A stretch of 38,454 nt of DNA from Fuerstiella sp. (GTDB lineage: Bacteria > Planctomycetota > Planctomycetia > Planctomycetales > Planctomycetaceae), in NCBI GenBank assembly GCA_029247265.1, contig JAQWLN010000128.1, forward strand, positions 1 through 38,454, written 5' to 3'. This document shows, piece by piece, positions 1 through 9,142 of this stretch (positions within the stretch are counted from its first letter, which is position 1; every line of letters begins with the position of its first letter). Position numbers and translations under genes: made by a program. The notes under the pieces were generated by a model. It did not search any database. It had not been told where the DNA came from and saw nothing but the letters and a program-made list of their open reading frames with translations.

Positions 1-87
1 GTTGGCGGCGTAGGTTGGTTTGGCGGTTACGCTGACACCGATGGCTTCCTCAAGGGCCTCGCTACGGCTGAAATTGGTGATCGCCAT
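1..87 (-). CDS. Possible N-terminal fragment of an unrecognised protein (runs off window)
   Basis: On the minus strand an ATG at 87 opens 29 codons without a stop to the window edge. The peptide begins MAITNFSRSEALEEAIGVSV and has ordinary amino-acid composition. No clear Shine-Dalgarno site precedes it. It lies about 320 bases downstream of the tRNA terminator, in the same direction, so it would need its own promoter. The plus strand is also open in one frame from base 1 to 432, but that translation is rich in Cys and Arg and does not look like protein. I do not recognise a family; 29 residues are too few to decide. Confidence 0.35.
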   Translation of the reverse strand, partial: MAITNFSRSEALEEAIGVSVTAKPTYAAN

Positions 88-404
88 CGTGGCCCGTACC
101 TATGCCGTTCTCAAGTCGCATGTCCGCGCGTTCCGATAACCTCGTGGTCGGGTTTTTGCACAGAAATTTGCAGTTCGCCCAAAGTGCTCTCGGTCCGAAA
201 CGTTGTCTTAACCCGGCCGGATTGTCTCGCCTTGTCGACTGAGACTTTGGGCCAGAAACGGGATCAGACGGAGAAACGGCGTGTCGCGCAGTGGTCTCGG
301 TTTGAGATCGCGGACGGCGGACGAGAAATGGGATACGTCGCAAGTTGTTGCGGACGCTGGCGATACTGCGAACGATTCGCCGTCGTCTCTCCAGAGGCGC
401 ATGA

Positions 405-443
405 GAAAACCCCACGGTCACGAAGTTCGTAACCGTGGGGTTT
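405..443 (-). terminator. Intrinsic terminator after the initiator tRNA
   Basis: An inverted repeat begins four bases after the 3' end of the tRNA-fMet gene. Read on the minus strand, arm AAACCCCACGGT and arm ACCGTGGGGTTT pair perfectly, with a further near-perfect ACGAA/TTCGT extension toward the loop. The right arm runs into TTTTCT. Stem, position and T-run fit factor-independent termination of the tRNA transcript. Confidence 0.85.
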
Positions 444-444
444 C

Positions 445-520
<76 letters not shown>

Positions 521-1450
521 ACAATGTATTTACTGCGTTTCGTAGAAACGCGGATGTCGCTGATTTGTCAGGTGTTTGGTCGCACAGGTTCTTTCCCTGT
601 GCGAGGGTGAGGAAGTCTATCGGCATTCCTGCCGAATTCCAGCCACTTTTTCGGCGGATTTTGTGATTACTCGCCAGTGTTCCGACCTGTGGCAGGGCTG
701 CCGATTGCCTGTAGTACGCCGAATGCAGGCAACAGGCTGGCAGCCAATGCTGTTAGGCACCGAAGTTCTATGGCTGTCGTAGCGTGATAGAAACAGAGAC
801 CTGCTCCGTGAGGACGTGATAGTACTCCGGAGATTCAGCCACGGGTCGACGGGGCGAGTTGTTTTTGCGCAGCGCCAAACGGCTCGGCGACAGCAAATGG
901 GTGATGCTCAGCGAGTGGCCGATTCTCGCTTTTTGGTGTCGGCGTCCACATCGTTCAGTGCGCCCACGCCTGGCCTTTGTCCCACATTTTTCCTGAATCT
1001 GTACGGCTGCAGACAAGGCACCGAGTCGACAACACAACAGGCTTGTACAGCCACATCGGTACATGCAGACAATATTTGTTGATGTGCAGCGAACGGTTTC
1101 CCGTGGTGTCACGTTCTGTGTCTGGTTCATGCAGTCGTTCGAGCAACGGCTTGAACGCCGTATGGTCGCGCAAGCTCGCGAGGTCCTGCTCCTCAATTCG
1201 TTTGTTGTTCGATTTTGACCTTAGCGAAGCATGTCAAATTGCCCATCATCGCGCAATACTGCATATCTGAATTTATGACGACACAGAACTCGCGCCGAAT
1301 ACGATTGGCTTGCATCCCGCAACTGCCACCGTGGAACGGCTGAACTCTTTCCGTGAGTCATTCTTCGAACTCCAGCAGGAATTCGAGTATACGGGAAGTT
1401 GTGGAACGACCTGTCACCGCCAATTCAATAGTTGCCCCAACAATAAAACC
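521..1450. other. Long stretch with no recognised gene
   Basis: About 930 bases separate the tRNA 5' end from the protease start. Short open frames exist on both strands (for example 768-1196 minus and 977-1270 plus), but their translations are rich in Arg, Ser and Cys and show no domain, signal peptide or ribosome site. A 7-bp hairpin GCACAGG/CCTGTGC lies at 582-602 without a T-run. I could not match the stretch to RNase P, tmRNA, SRP RNA or a riboswitch. It should carry the promoters for the tRNA and the protease. Confidence 0.5.
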
Positions 1451-2962
1451 ATGAACTGCACATATTCCCATACACTTTTTTTGACGGTGCTGCCGCGAAC
1501 GCTGACTCTAAAGGTGGCGTGCATATGCGGATTCGCATTCGTGCTGCTCTTGAATCGGCTTGACGCTCAGGAGTCCTCCACGCTACCGGACTCTCTTCGA
1601 GTCACGACCGTTGTCAGGGTGATTCACGTGGCGGAGCCAGCCATCACGTCGCTATTTATTCCGATTGCTTCGGGACAGCTGATATCGGGCAGCGGCACCA
1701 TCATTCACCCGGACGGATACATCCTTACAAACAATCACGTGGTGCAGAACGCGGACGGATTTGCGTTGATCGGGTCAGACCTGCCGGGTGAACAAAAGCC
1801 CGTACGATTTCGTGTCGTTGGTCGTCTGCCGGAAAAGGACCTTGCCATCGTCAGGCTCATTGCAAACCGTTCTTTTCCGACGGTACCTCTGGGACGCAGC
1901 AATGATCTGTTGAATGGAGAATCGGTCGTGGTTGCAGGCAATCCCGGTGGTCGCGGGCTGGTTTTCACCTCCGGGATCGTCAGTTCCCGAAAGGTATTAA
2001 CGGGCACCCCCAACGCACTTGTCATGACCAACTACGCGAATAGTCGCCGCGACACACTGATTCAGTTTGACGCTGCCAGTAACGGCGGCAATTCCGGCGG
2101 GCCGCTGATCAACATGGAAGGTCAATTGATCGGAGTCGTATCATCAAAGGTCCTTCAGGAGCAAAACATTGGCTTCGCAATTCCGGCAGATGATGTTCAC
2201 AACACAATTGAACAGATTCTGGAACCGGAACTAAAGGCTCGAAAGCAAGTCGGGCTGCACATTGCCGAATCTGTCTCGAACGTCGCCGTCGATCGCGTTA
2301 TTCAGAATTCTGCAGCGGCGGCAGCCGGGCTTCAGGCTGGCGATGTCCTGACTGAGGTCAATGGTCGAGTGCTGCACCACAAGGTCGACTGGTTTCTTGA
2401 GCTCACGTCGCTGCTGAGAGAAGCAGAAACGTTCGACGTCACCGTAGAACGCGGTGAAGAAACGCTTAAAGCGACAATTCGACCAACTGAGCTGTTACCG
2501 ATGCCTGCAGCGAAGGTGTCCGGTGACACGCTGATGCCTGGGTTAGCCTATCGTTTTTACCATGGTGAATATTCACTGCTACCCGATTTCGAACAGCAGA
2601 CGCTCGTGCGCGAAGGCGTCGTAAAAACAATTGACCTGCCTGCGATACAGGAACAACGCGCAGACCACTTTGCTGTGGCCCTGAACGGCTTTCTGCGGAT
2701 TCCTGACGACGATCTCTATCGACTGATCGTCGTTTCTGATGACGGCAGCAAGGTCTATCTTGACGACGAAGTCATTATCGACCACGACGGCAACCACCCG
2801 CCAACGCCCGCAGGAAAGCTGCTGTATCTGCAGAAAGGTTTCCACACGCTCAGGATTGGACACTTCGAAGGTAACGGCGGACAGGAACTGCAACTGATGA
2901 TGCACCAAATTGGCGCTGACCCTCAGCAGGTTCCCGCCGAGATGTTATGGCATCTGCCATGA
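1451..2962 (+). CDS. Secreted HtrA-like serine protease with PDZ and PA14-like domains
   Basis: This is a predicted exported endopeptidase of 503 residues. After an N-terminal hydrophobic segment (about residues 20-36) comes a trypsin-like domain. Its triad is visible: His96 in TNNHVV, Asp130 in KDLAIVRL and Ser215 in NGGNSGGPLIN, the HtrA/DegP pattern. A PDZ domain follows (about 265-345, AAGLQAGDVLTEVNG). The last 140 residues resemble a PA14 module: GLAYRFYHGEYSLLPDF near the start, then SDDGSKVYLDDEVIIDHDG and an aromatic-Gly region. PA14 modules usually bind carbohydrate. ATG 1451 is preferred over an in-frame TTG at 1310 because it places the hydrophobic segment near the N-terminus; neither has a clear Shine-Dalgarno site. 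The 3' end overlaps the next gene, so the two are probably co-transcribed. Confidence 0.88.
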   Translation: MNCTYSHTLFLTVLPRTLTLKVACICGFAFVLLLNRLDAQESSTLPDSLRVTTVVRVIHVAEPAITSLFIPIASGQLISGSGTIIHPDGYILTNNHVVQNADGFALIGSDLPGEQKPVRFRVVGRLPEKDLAIVRLIANRSFPTVPLGRSNDLLNGESVVVAGNPGGRGLVFTSGIVSSRKVLTGTPNALVMTNYANSRRDTLIQFDAASNGGNSGGPLINMEGQLIGVVSSKVLQEQNIGFAIPADDVHNTIEQILEPELKARKQVGLHIAESVSNVAVDRVIQNSAAAAAGLQAGDVLTEVNGRVLHHKVDWFLELTSLLREAETFDVTVERGEETLKATIRPTELLPMPAAKVSGDTLMPGLAYRFYHGEYSLLPDFEQQTLVREGVVKTIDLPAIQEQRADHFAVALNGFLRIPDDDLYRLIVVSDDGSKVYLDDEVIIDHDGNHPPTPAGKLLYLQKGFHTLRIGHFEGNGGQELQLMMHQIGADPQQVPAEMLWHLP

Positions 2963-3669
2963 CATCGAACGATCGTCAACCGGGATTCGGGCCGGCAAAG
3001 CTGATTGTCGCCTTCGCAGCGTGCGCCGTTATTGCTGGTGCCGCGGTTTCATGGCAGGACGGTGGCATTGTCCGTTCGCTGATGCGACCGGACCTCGACT
3101 CCGCGGGGAAGCTGGAGCACCTGCGACAGTACTTCCTTGGCTACGGGAGCTTCGCACCGGTCGTCTATGTTGCATTTGTGACCGTTGAAGTGGTCGTCGC
3201 ACCAATTCCCGGACTGATGTTGTACGCTCCCGGAGGCATCATCTTTGGGCCATTTCTGGGTGGTGCACTGTCGCTACTGGGTAATATCATCGGCGCGGCG
3301 TTCGCGTGCACCATTACGCGTGTTCTGGGGCGCACCTGGCTCAGTCGTTTTTTCGATGAACATCGACTCGAACGCCTGCAGGCGAACGTCGAATCGCAGG
3401 GCATGAGATTAGTTTTTCTACTGAGAATTAATCCTCTGACATCCAGCGACATGATTTCGTATGCCGCTGGGTATACACGCATCCCTGTCTGGAAAGTGAC
3501 GGCGGCGACTGCGCTGGGGATGGCGCCCCTGTGTTTTGCACAGGCATGGCTGGCGGACGGTCTACTGACGGCCGTGCCGGAACTGATCTATCCGCTGGTC
3601 GCAGCATGTGTTTTGTATCTGGTCGGCGTGGTTGTGGTATTAAGAAAAATGCTGCTGGCATCAGCGTAG
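2947..3669 (+). CDS. VTT/TVP38-TMEM64 family membrane protein
   Basis: This is a 240-residue integral membrane protein with hydrophobic segments near residues 19-38, 65-85, 88-120, 180-200 and 210-235. The central region has the VTT (SNARE-associated, DedA-like) signature: APIPGLMLYAPGGIIFGP followed by GALSLLGNIIGAA, then FLLRINPLTSSDMISYAAG in the second half-repeat. Family members are implicated in lipid scrambling or membrane homeostasis; the substrate here is unknown. The ATG at 2947 overlaps the protease end by 16 bases. An alternative ATG at 2959 forms an ATGA overlap with the protease stop, the classic arrangement for translational coupling, so the true start could be either. The gene ends 10 bases before the convergent gene on the other strand. 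Confidence 0.85.
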   Translation: MASAMTSNDRQPGFGPAKLIVAFAACAVIAGAAVSWQDGGIVRSLMRPDLDSAGKLEHLRQYFLGYGSFAPVVYVAFVTVEVVVAPIPGLMLYAPGGIIFGPFLGGALSLLGNIIGAAFACTITRVLGRTWLSRFFDEHRLERLQANVESQGMRLVFLLRINPLTSSDMISYAAGYTRIPVWKVTAATALGMAPLCFAQAWLADGLLTAVPELIYPLVAACVLYLVGVVVVLRKMLLASA

Positions 3670-3679
3670 TCGGCAGGTT

Positions 3680-5821
3680 TCAATCCACGAACCAGAATTC
3701 GTTCGAAGCCAGCATTGCCTGCACAAATTGTTCCAACCCGCTATTGCCGGCACCGACAAGGAAGTTCCTGGCTGCTGACAGTTCCTCTTCGTCCGGAGCA
3801 CGTTGGAATACTCGGTGGAACACTTTTTTCACAGACTGCTCAACGTCCGAAGCAACCGCCGAAACAATTTCGGCGGCAAGTACTTTGGAATGTGCAGTAA
3901 TAAAAGCACTGTTCATTAGAAACAGTTTCTGCAATGGCGTATTTGTTTCCATGCGTCCGGCGGAGTGGGCGTTGGGATCCGGAAAATCGAACAAAGACAA
4001 AATCGGACTTAACTCAAACCGGCTGACTTCTGCATAAATCGTTCGACGCAATTCTGTGGGGTCATCCGGCTTTATGGATGGGCCACCTGTCTGATTCGCA
4101 AGTTGCCCCGTCACTGTCAGCACTGCGTCGCGCCAACCTTCGACGGAAAGACGGCGACGTGGCATTCGCCACAGCCGGATATTCACCGGATCGATCTCTG
4201 CCGCGGCTGCTGTCCGCTCCGAGGATCTTTGATAAGTCGCTGAATGTACGATCTGGCGATGCAGCCATTTGACACTCCACCCATTGTTCATAAAGCCAAC
4301 TGCCAGATCGTCAAGCAATTCCGGATGCGACGGACGTTCTCCAAGCTGACCGAAGTTGCTGGGAGTCGCCACGAGACCTCGACCAAAATACTGCTGCCAG
4401 ATACGGTTCACAATCACTCGAGCGGTTAATGGATTGGCTGGATCCGTAATCGCCTGCGCCAGTTCCAGGCGACCACTGCCATTTGAAAACGAGCGGCGCG
4501 GCCCGGGATACATGACCTGAAGAAAGCCGCGAGGGACGACGTCACCTTTGTTGTTCACGTCTCCCCGGATCATGACGGCCAGGTCCTGCGGCTTCGCATC
4601 TCGCACGACGTGCAGAGATTTGTCCGGACTCTTGGAATTGCCGGATTTGTCCTTCTCAACGTCGTTCGACAATGGCCTGTTATGCATCTCTGTTCCGGCA
4701 AAAACACCGGCCAGAGCGTAATAGTCCTCAGTTGAGATCGGATCGTATTTGTGGTCGTGACAGCGAGCGCAGGCAACGGTCAGTCCCTGCAATCCACGAC
4801 TGACGACGTCCACGCGGTCCTCCCATTCATCGGCCATGACTTCCGGGTCGTTGCGGCGATAGTACTTTGGCCCCAGTCCGATAAATCCCAACGCGACAAG
4901 ATTTTCTGCTGAGCCTTCTTCAATGACGTCCGCAGCAATCTGCAGATCAAGAAACCGGTCGTACGGAAGGTCTTTGTTAAACGCATTGATCACCCAGTCG
5001 CGGTATCGATAAGCGTTCGGATAGAACAAAGACTTGTTACTGCCCACAATATGAGCCTGGTCCTCAGCATACCGAACGACGTCGAGCCACAGTCTCGTCC
5101 AGCGTTCACCGTACTGAGGAGACGAGAGAAGACGTTCAACCTGGGTCTCAAATGCGTTCGGGGCGGCATCGGCGGTGAAAGCCTCGACCTCTTCCCGTGT
5201 TGGCGGAAGGCCGATCAGATCGAAAGACAGCCGCTGCAACAGCGTCACGCGATCCACTGTGCCATTGGGGCGAATTCCTCTTTCGACAAGCTGCTGTTCG
5301 ACCAGTGCGTCAATGCGGCGCGAATAGTTCGTAACCGAATCAGGAAGTTTCGCAGGCTGAGGTGGTTGAAAGGCCCAGAAGTTGCGCCCGGCTTCAATAT
5401 CAATACCGTCGGCCGCCGAATGCACGACTGTGCCGACGTTTTCTCGTGGGTCAACGGCTCCATTGCTGATCCAATGCTCGAAATCTGCGATGACACTGTC
5501 TGACAAACGTCGGTCCGGCGGCATTTCGAAAGATTCATGTTTCAACGCCGACAGCAACAGACTGTCTGTCAGGTTTTTGGGAACGACGGCAGCGCCGGAA
5601 TCTCCGCCCGCCCGTGTACTGTCAGCGAAATCAAGCTGCAATCCGCCTTGAAGTTTCTCGGCATCGGCCGAATGACATTCGTAGCAATGCCTGATCAGAA
5701 CAGGACGGATCTTCGCTTCGAAGAATTCCACATCTTCGCTGCCGGCAGACTTTTCTGCGACAGGATCGTCTGCGGCACACAGACAACACAGGGGAAGCCA
5801 CAAGAGGAAGGGACGATGCAT
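3680..5821 (-). CDS. Planctomycete cytochrome-like protein, PSCyt1-DUF1549-DUF1553
   Basis: This 713-residue protein has a short N-terminal signal-like segment (residues 1-17). A PSCyt1-type heme site, CYECH at 46-50, is followed by the family stretch GLQLDFADSTRAGG. A DUF1549 (PSCyt2) region spans about 165-365 and holds a second CxxCH, CARCHDHKYDPI, at 351-355. DUF1553 (PSD1) spans about 430-690, with NPLTARVIVNRIWQQYFG at its start. These proteins are abundant in planctomycetes and predicted to be exported. Their function is not established, though many lie beside DUF1501 or sulfatase genes. Here no DUF1501 partner is adjacent. The gene is convergent with the VTT gene. No Shine-Dalgarno site is visible at the ATG. 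Confidence 0.92.
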   Translation of the reverse strand: MHRPFLLWLPLCCLCAADDPVAEKSAGSEDVEFFEAKIRPVLIRHCYECHSADAEKLQGGLQLDFADSTRAGGDSGAAVVPKNLTDSLLLSALKHESFEMPPDRRLSDSVIADFEHWISNGAVDPRENVGTVVHSAADGIDIEAGRNFWAFQPPQPAKLPDSVTNYSRRIDALVEQQLVERGIRPNGTVDRVTLLQRLSFDLIGLPPTREEVEAFTADAAPNAFETQVERLLSSPQYGERWTRLWLDVVRYAEDQAHIVGSNKSLFYPNAYRYRDWVINAFNKDLPYDRFLDLQIAADVIEEGSAENLVALGFIGLGPKYYRRNDPEVMADEWEDRVDVVSRGLQGLTVACARCHDHKYDPISTEDYYALAGVFAGTEMHNRPLSNDVEKDKSGNSKSPDKSLHVVRDAKPQDLAVMIRGDVNNKGDVVPRGFLQVMYPGPRRSFSNGSGRLELAQAITDPANPLTARVIVNRIWQQYFGRGLVATPSNFGQLGERPSHPELLDDLAVGFMNNGWSVKWLHRQIVHSATYQRSSERTAAAAEIDPVNIRLWRMPRRRLSVEGWRDAVLTVTGQLANQTGGPSIKPDDPTELRRTIYAEVSRFELSPILSLFDFPDPNAHSAGRMETNTPLQKLFLMNSAFITAHSKVLAAEIVSAVASDVEQSVKKVFHRVFQRAPDEEELSAARNFLVGAGNSGLEQFVQAMLASNEFWFVD

Positions 5822-6035
5822 GGTGAGGCAGACACAGAAGCGGAAACACGTGATACGAAGTAAGTCGTGACAGTTTACCGCCAGCCGCCACCGGTCGCCA
5901 CACGTCAGTCATTTTCGGTGAATCGGTTCAGTGCAATGTCACTTCTGGTCATCCCGAATGCTGTCCCTGGAGAACGCGAGAGAGCAAATTCATCGGCTGG
6001 CCGCTTGATCGATCCACCACGCCTTTTTCGTTCCG

Positions 6036-6917
6036 TCATTCCGTCAATTCGCTGACCGCATTCAGAACGCCTTCGGCAACCTTGTGCAGGAATTCGCGAT
6101 CCAGAGTTTCAGGAGTATCCGGCGGTTCGTGATAGTGCGGATTTCGCATAAAACTGGTGTCTGTAATCATCAGCGCCGGAAAGCCCGCGTCCCAGAACGG
6201 ACTGTGGTCACTTAAGCGAGTCGGCGGCAGAGGCAGTCCGTTGTCGGGCACCTGTAATGATTCGCACGGAAGCTGATCGACTTGCTGAAATGTATTGGCA
6301 AAATGCTGAATCAGATTCCCGGAATTCTGATTGCCCACCACCGCGATGAAATTGCCGACGTCCGGATAAATGCCCTCGAGACCTTCAGGCAGAGTCTGAC
6401 TACCGGGTTCATGGCTGCAGTAGCCCAGCATTTCGAGTGAAACCATGCCGATCAGTGATCTGTTCTGCTGACGGCAGGATTCGGCATGATACGCTCCACC
6501 CAGCATCCCCAGTTCTTCAAGATCAAAGATAACCAGTTCCAGCTCCACGCCCATTGGAACCGCGGTGCTGTTTGGCTCGCCCAGCAGGCGAGCAATCTCC
6601 AGCAGAACAGCCACAGCTGAGGCGTTGTCATCTGCGCCTGGAGTGTTTTCCCGAGAATCAAGATGCGCACCCAGTACGAAGACTCTGGAATCCGCAACCG
6701 CTGAGGACGTCCGTCGAGCGACAAGGTTAATGCCATTCGTGGATCGCAGCATCTGGTCATCTGCTGAAAATGGACGGCGTTCCACAGTCCAGCCGGATTC
6801 GGTCAGGTGACGTTCACAGTATTCGCGGCATTGTTCAAGGCGGTCCGTTTCCGCATACCGTGGCTCTGCCGCGATCCATTCCACATGCTGCCAGATTTGT
6901 TCGATATCTGTTTTCAC
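6036..6917 (-). CDS. M28-family zinc peptidase
   Basis: A 293-residue metallopeptidase of clan MH. The metal and catalytic residues are readable in order: His85 and Asp87 (GAHLDSR), bridging Asp96 (GADDNAS), the Glu134-Glu135 pair (DLEELG), Glu162 (EMLGY) and His263 (HYHEPPDTPETLD). Family enzymes remove N-terminal amino acids or act as carboxypeptidases with two zinc ions. No signal peptide is seen, so it is probably cytoplasmic, unlike many exported M28 enzymes. The start is a GTG at 6917; no other in-frame start lies near it and no ribosome site is obvious. It stands about 215 bases upstream of the DUF1549 gene on the same strand and may be transcribed separately. Confidence 0.9.
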   Translation of the reverse strand: MKTDIEQIWQHVEWIAAEPRYAETDRLEQCREYCERHLTESGWTVERRPFSADDQMLRSTNGINLVARRTSSAVADSRVFVLGAHLDSRENTPGADDNASAVAVLLEIARLLGEPNSTAVPMGVELELVIFDLEELGMLGGAYHAESCRQQNRSLIGMVSLEMLGYCSHEPGSQTLPEGLEGIYPDVGNFIAVVGNQNSGNLIQHFANTFQQVDQLPCESLQVPDNGLPLPPTRLSDHSPFWDAGFPALMITDTSFMRNPHYHEPPDTPETLDREFLHKVAEGVLNAVSELTE

Positions 6918-7135
6918 GGTTTTTAATGCGGGCCAGACGCCCGGTCCGAAGTCGAGTTAGTGAAAGGCCTGATGAGCGGTTCACAGGAACGTGTGCGCGA
7001 TTAAGGTTGATTGAACCACACAATATTCAAGCTGCCGACATCGTATTGCTGTGATGGTGGCAGCACAATGCCGAGACCGCCTGCTGCAGGTACAGCCAAA
7101 GGGCAGGGCGGCGCCGAGCTGACTGGCTCTTTGTG

Positions 7136-8095
7136 TTATTGCTTCCCGGGCGCCAAAAGATCCGGCACGCTGCGCTGTTCATCAGTCAGGTCCAGCCCTG
7201 AGATTTTCCAATGGCCGTCAAGGGGCTGAATGGTGATCAGCGCCGAGTACTCATTCGCCTGCTGATGGATGTGCCCCCAATGTCCCACTGATCCGCGGGC
7301 AATCCAATTGCAGCGAGCCACAAGACCTCCGTTCTCCAGCCGCTCGACCGCAGCCCCGGAAATCAGCTCAACGTCATTCACCTTCACTCGTGCTCCGCCC
7401 TGATTTTCCAGTTCCATACTGGTACGTACCTGAACATAAACGTCCGAAAGCAATTCGCCGCTAATGCTGGCGGCCAGACGATCGTAGACCAGACTCTCGT
7501 CGCGACGATCAAACGCTCGGTACGTGTTGTGCAGCAGGTCGTTCAACAACTGTTCTACTTCGGAGCGGCTCAACGGTTCCATGTTCTCCAGCGGATTGGA
7601 CACTGTTGCCCGACCGAAAGGAAGACAGACCAGGCCGAAAACAAACATGGCGGCGCTGCGCATCATCGGTTTGCGGGTCGACGAGCGTGCCCAGACTCGA
7701 ATTGCGGAGACTGCTGCCGCGATTGCAATCATAAATACAATCGCTGAGCAGACAGGCACGCTCCACTGCTGCGGCTGCGGTGGTGGTGCAATGCTGATCA
7801 TGGCTGGCACGGTCGGGCTTGTCAGGAAATTTTGCCACTTCAGCACCGGGTCGTCTATGCTGACAGTATACGGCAGCCCGCCGGCTTCGTCTGTCGTGAT
7901 CGTGGGGACCTTCGGAATCTGGTCACCAAACAGTTCCCACGTCATTTCCACCTCTTCCGGCAGATTGTCAGTGGGATAAACAAAGATCACACCGAGCGTA
8001 GCGGCCGTCAGGTCAAGATCCGCTGGCGGCGAGATGACGCCGGTCGTCCGAAGTGACCGGCGGATGAAATGGATACGGTCCAGAATCGGTGTCAC
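7136..8095 (-). CDS. Downstream half of an interrupted membrane protein
   Basis: An open frame of 319 codons from a GTG at 8095, in exactly the same frame as the ORF ending at 8138. The two are separated only by one TAA and 14 codons that read FLLTRNPVRIDGRS. I infer they were one protein of about 605 residues. This half has a globular region (VIFVYPTDNLPEEVEMTWELF), two membrane segments (about residues 110-135 and 143-162) and a C-terminal soluble domain of about 150 residues starting SRSEVEQLLNDLLHNTYRAF. I do not recognise the family. The GTG may simply be an internal valine; no Shine-Dalgarno site precedes it. Whether this half is translated alone is unknown. Confidence 0.6.
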   Translation of the reverse strand: MTPILDRIHFIRRSLRTTGVISPPADLDLTAATLGVIFVYPTDNLPEEVEMTWELFGDQIPKVPTITTDEAGGLPYTVSIDDPVLKWQNFLTSPTVPAMISIAPPPQPQQWSVPVCSAIVFMIAIAAAVSAIRVWARSSTRKPMMRSAAMFVFGLVCLPFGRATVSNPLENMEPLSRSEVEQLLNDLLHNTYRAFDRRDESLVYDRLAASISGELLSDVYVQVRTSMELENQGGARVKVNDVELISGAAVERLENGGLVARCNWIARGSVGHWGHIHQQANEYSALITIQPLDGHWKISGLDLTDEQRSVPDLLAPGKQ

Positions 8096-8137
8096 CGATC
8101 TCCCGTCGATTCGAACAGGATTTCGTGTCAGCAGGAA

Positions 8138-8953
8138 TTAAGCGACACGATTTTTCAGCCCCGGTTGTTCAGTGACCGTCAGTGTCTGTTTGCCGTCGAT
8201 CCCCAGGTCTGTCCATTGCTGCAGGTCGCGTGGCCGAACGATAATTTCTTTTCGGACTTCAAAGTTCTCAACGTACAGAAACGCGGATACCGGGGCGTCG
8301 AATTGACGCTTCAGATTGATATTGTGAAACCGCGAATACCATGGATCATCCCAGTTCAGGTCGAGTGTTTCTTCAGCGCTAAGGTAACGGAAATCTGTCA
8401 CCGGCAGCGTTTTATGGTAAACGATGAAGCCGACATTGGCAGATGTCCGCTGAGAGTCGGACAGACCGGGAGGTGTAATGGACAAGGTCTCAGGCTGCGT
8501 GGCAACATCATATTGCAGTGCAACATGCAGGACGACTTCCGCGCCCTGCGGCTGAACTTTCAACGGTTGGCCAGTGATCGCATCACGAACAATCCGCCTG
8601 CGTTTCTCAAGGACTATCATGCGTCCGGAAATTTGTTGATCGTCAGCCTTCAGCACCAGGCCCCTCTCAAAAAAACGAACCTGACGCAGCCGGGCGGCCT
8701 CGCGTTTTCCGGTCACGCCTTCGTACAGATCATCGGGAAGAATGTCAGCGAAGGCCGCGAAATCCGCAGGACCGATTTCAAGATCCACGCGAATAAATGT
8801 GTCGTTGACAGACACCTCGGCAATCGTTGACGCGTTCATGGCCTTCGTGACCATGATGGCATCGGCACGGACGTTGCGTCCGCAGCCAAGGCAAAGCCAT
8901 GCCAGCAGCAGCGTTCGCAACGTGAAATTCAGATGACGGCACATGCGATTCAT
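8138..8953 (-). CDS. Upstream half of an interrupted exported protein
   Basis: 271 codons beginning with a signal-peptide-like segment (LTLRTLLLAWLCLGCGRN region, then ADAIMVTKA). The segment contains an L-G-C-G motif that could be a lipobox. The body is a mixed soluble domain without a motif I recognise. It contains a WDDPWYSRFHN stretch and ends ...EQPGLKNRVA before a TAA at 8138-8140. The reading frame continues past that stop through 14 codons into the ORF at 7136-8095 with no other stop, so this is probably the N-terminal half of one longer gene. The 189-base gap to the TolC-like gene upstream leaves room for its own promoter. Function unknown. Confidence 0.65.
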   Translation of the reverse strand: MNRMCRHLNFTLRTLLLAWLCLGCGRNVRADAIMVTKAMNASTIAEVSVNDTFIRVDLEIGPADFAAFADILPDDLYEGVTGKREAARLRQVRFFERGLVLKADDQQISGRMIVLEKRRRIVRDAITGQPLKVQPQGAEVVLHVALQYDVATQPETLSITPPGLSDSQRTSANVGFIVYHKTLPVTDFRYLSAEETLDLNWDDPWYSRFHNINLKRQFDAPVSAFLYVENFEVRKEIIVRPRDLQQWTDLGIDGKQTLTVTEQPGLKNRVA

Positions 8954-9142
8954 GGCAGCTCGAACATACGACCGAGTGCGGCATCAACGGTCACACACGG
9001 AAGAGACGATCACGGGACGTTCCAGGCGAGCAGGCAAGGTCCGTCCCCTGAAACCTGCGCACGCTCACCACAGCGCAGGCTACGGCCTCTGTTTTGGAGC
9101 AAGCGGACTGCCTGCACGACTACGGACAACCGATGTGACAGA

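Noticed and set aside
62..421. 119-codon minus-strand frame
   Set aside because: It starts inside the tRNA terminator and is Arg-rich; a different frame at 1-87 looks more like protein.
768..1196. 142-codon open frame on the minus strand
   Set aside because: Arg/Ser/Cys-rich translation, no domain, no ribosome site; looks like chance.
1310..1450. TTG-initiated 47-codon extension of the protease
   Set aside because: It would bury the signal segment 60-80 residues inside the protein.
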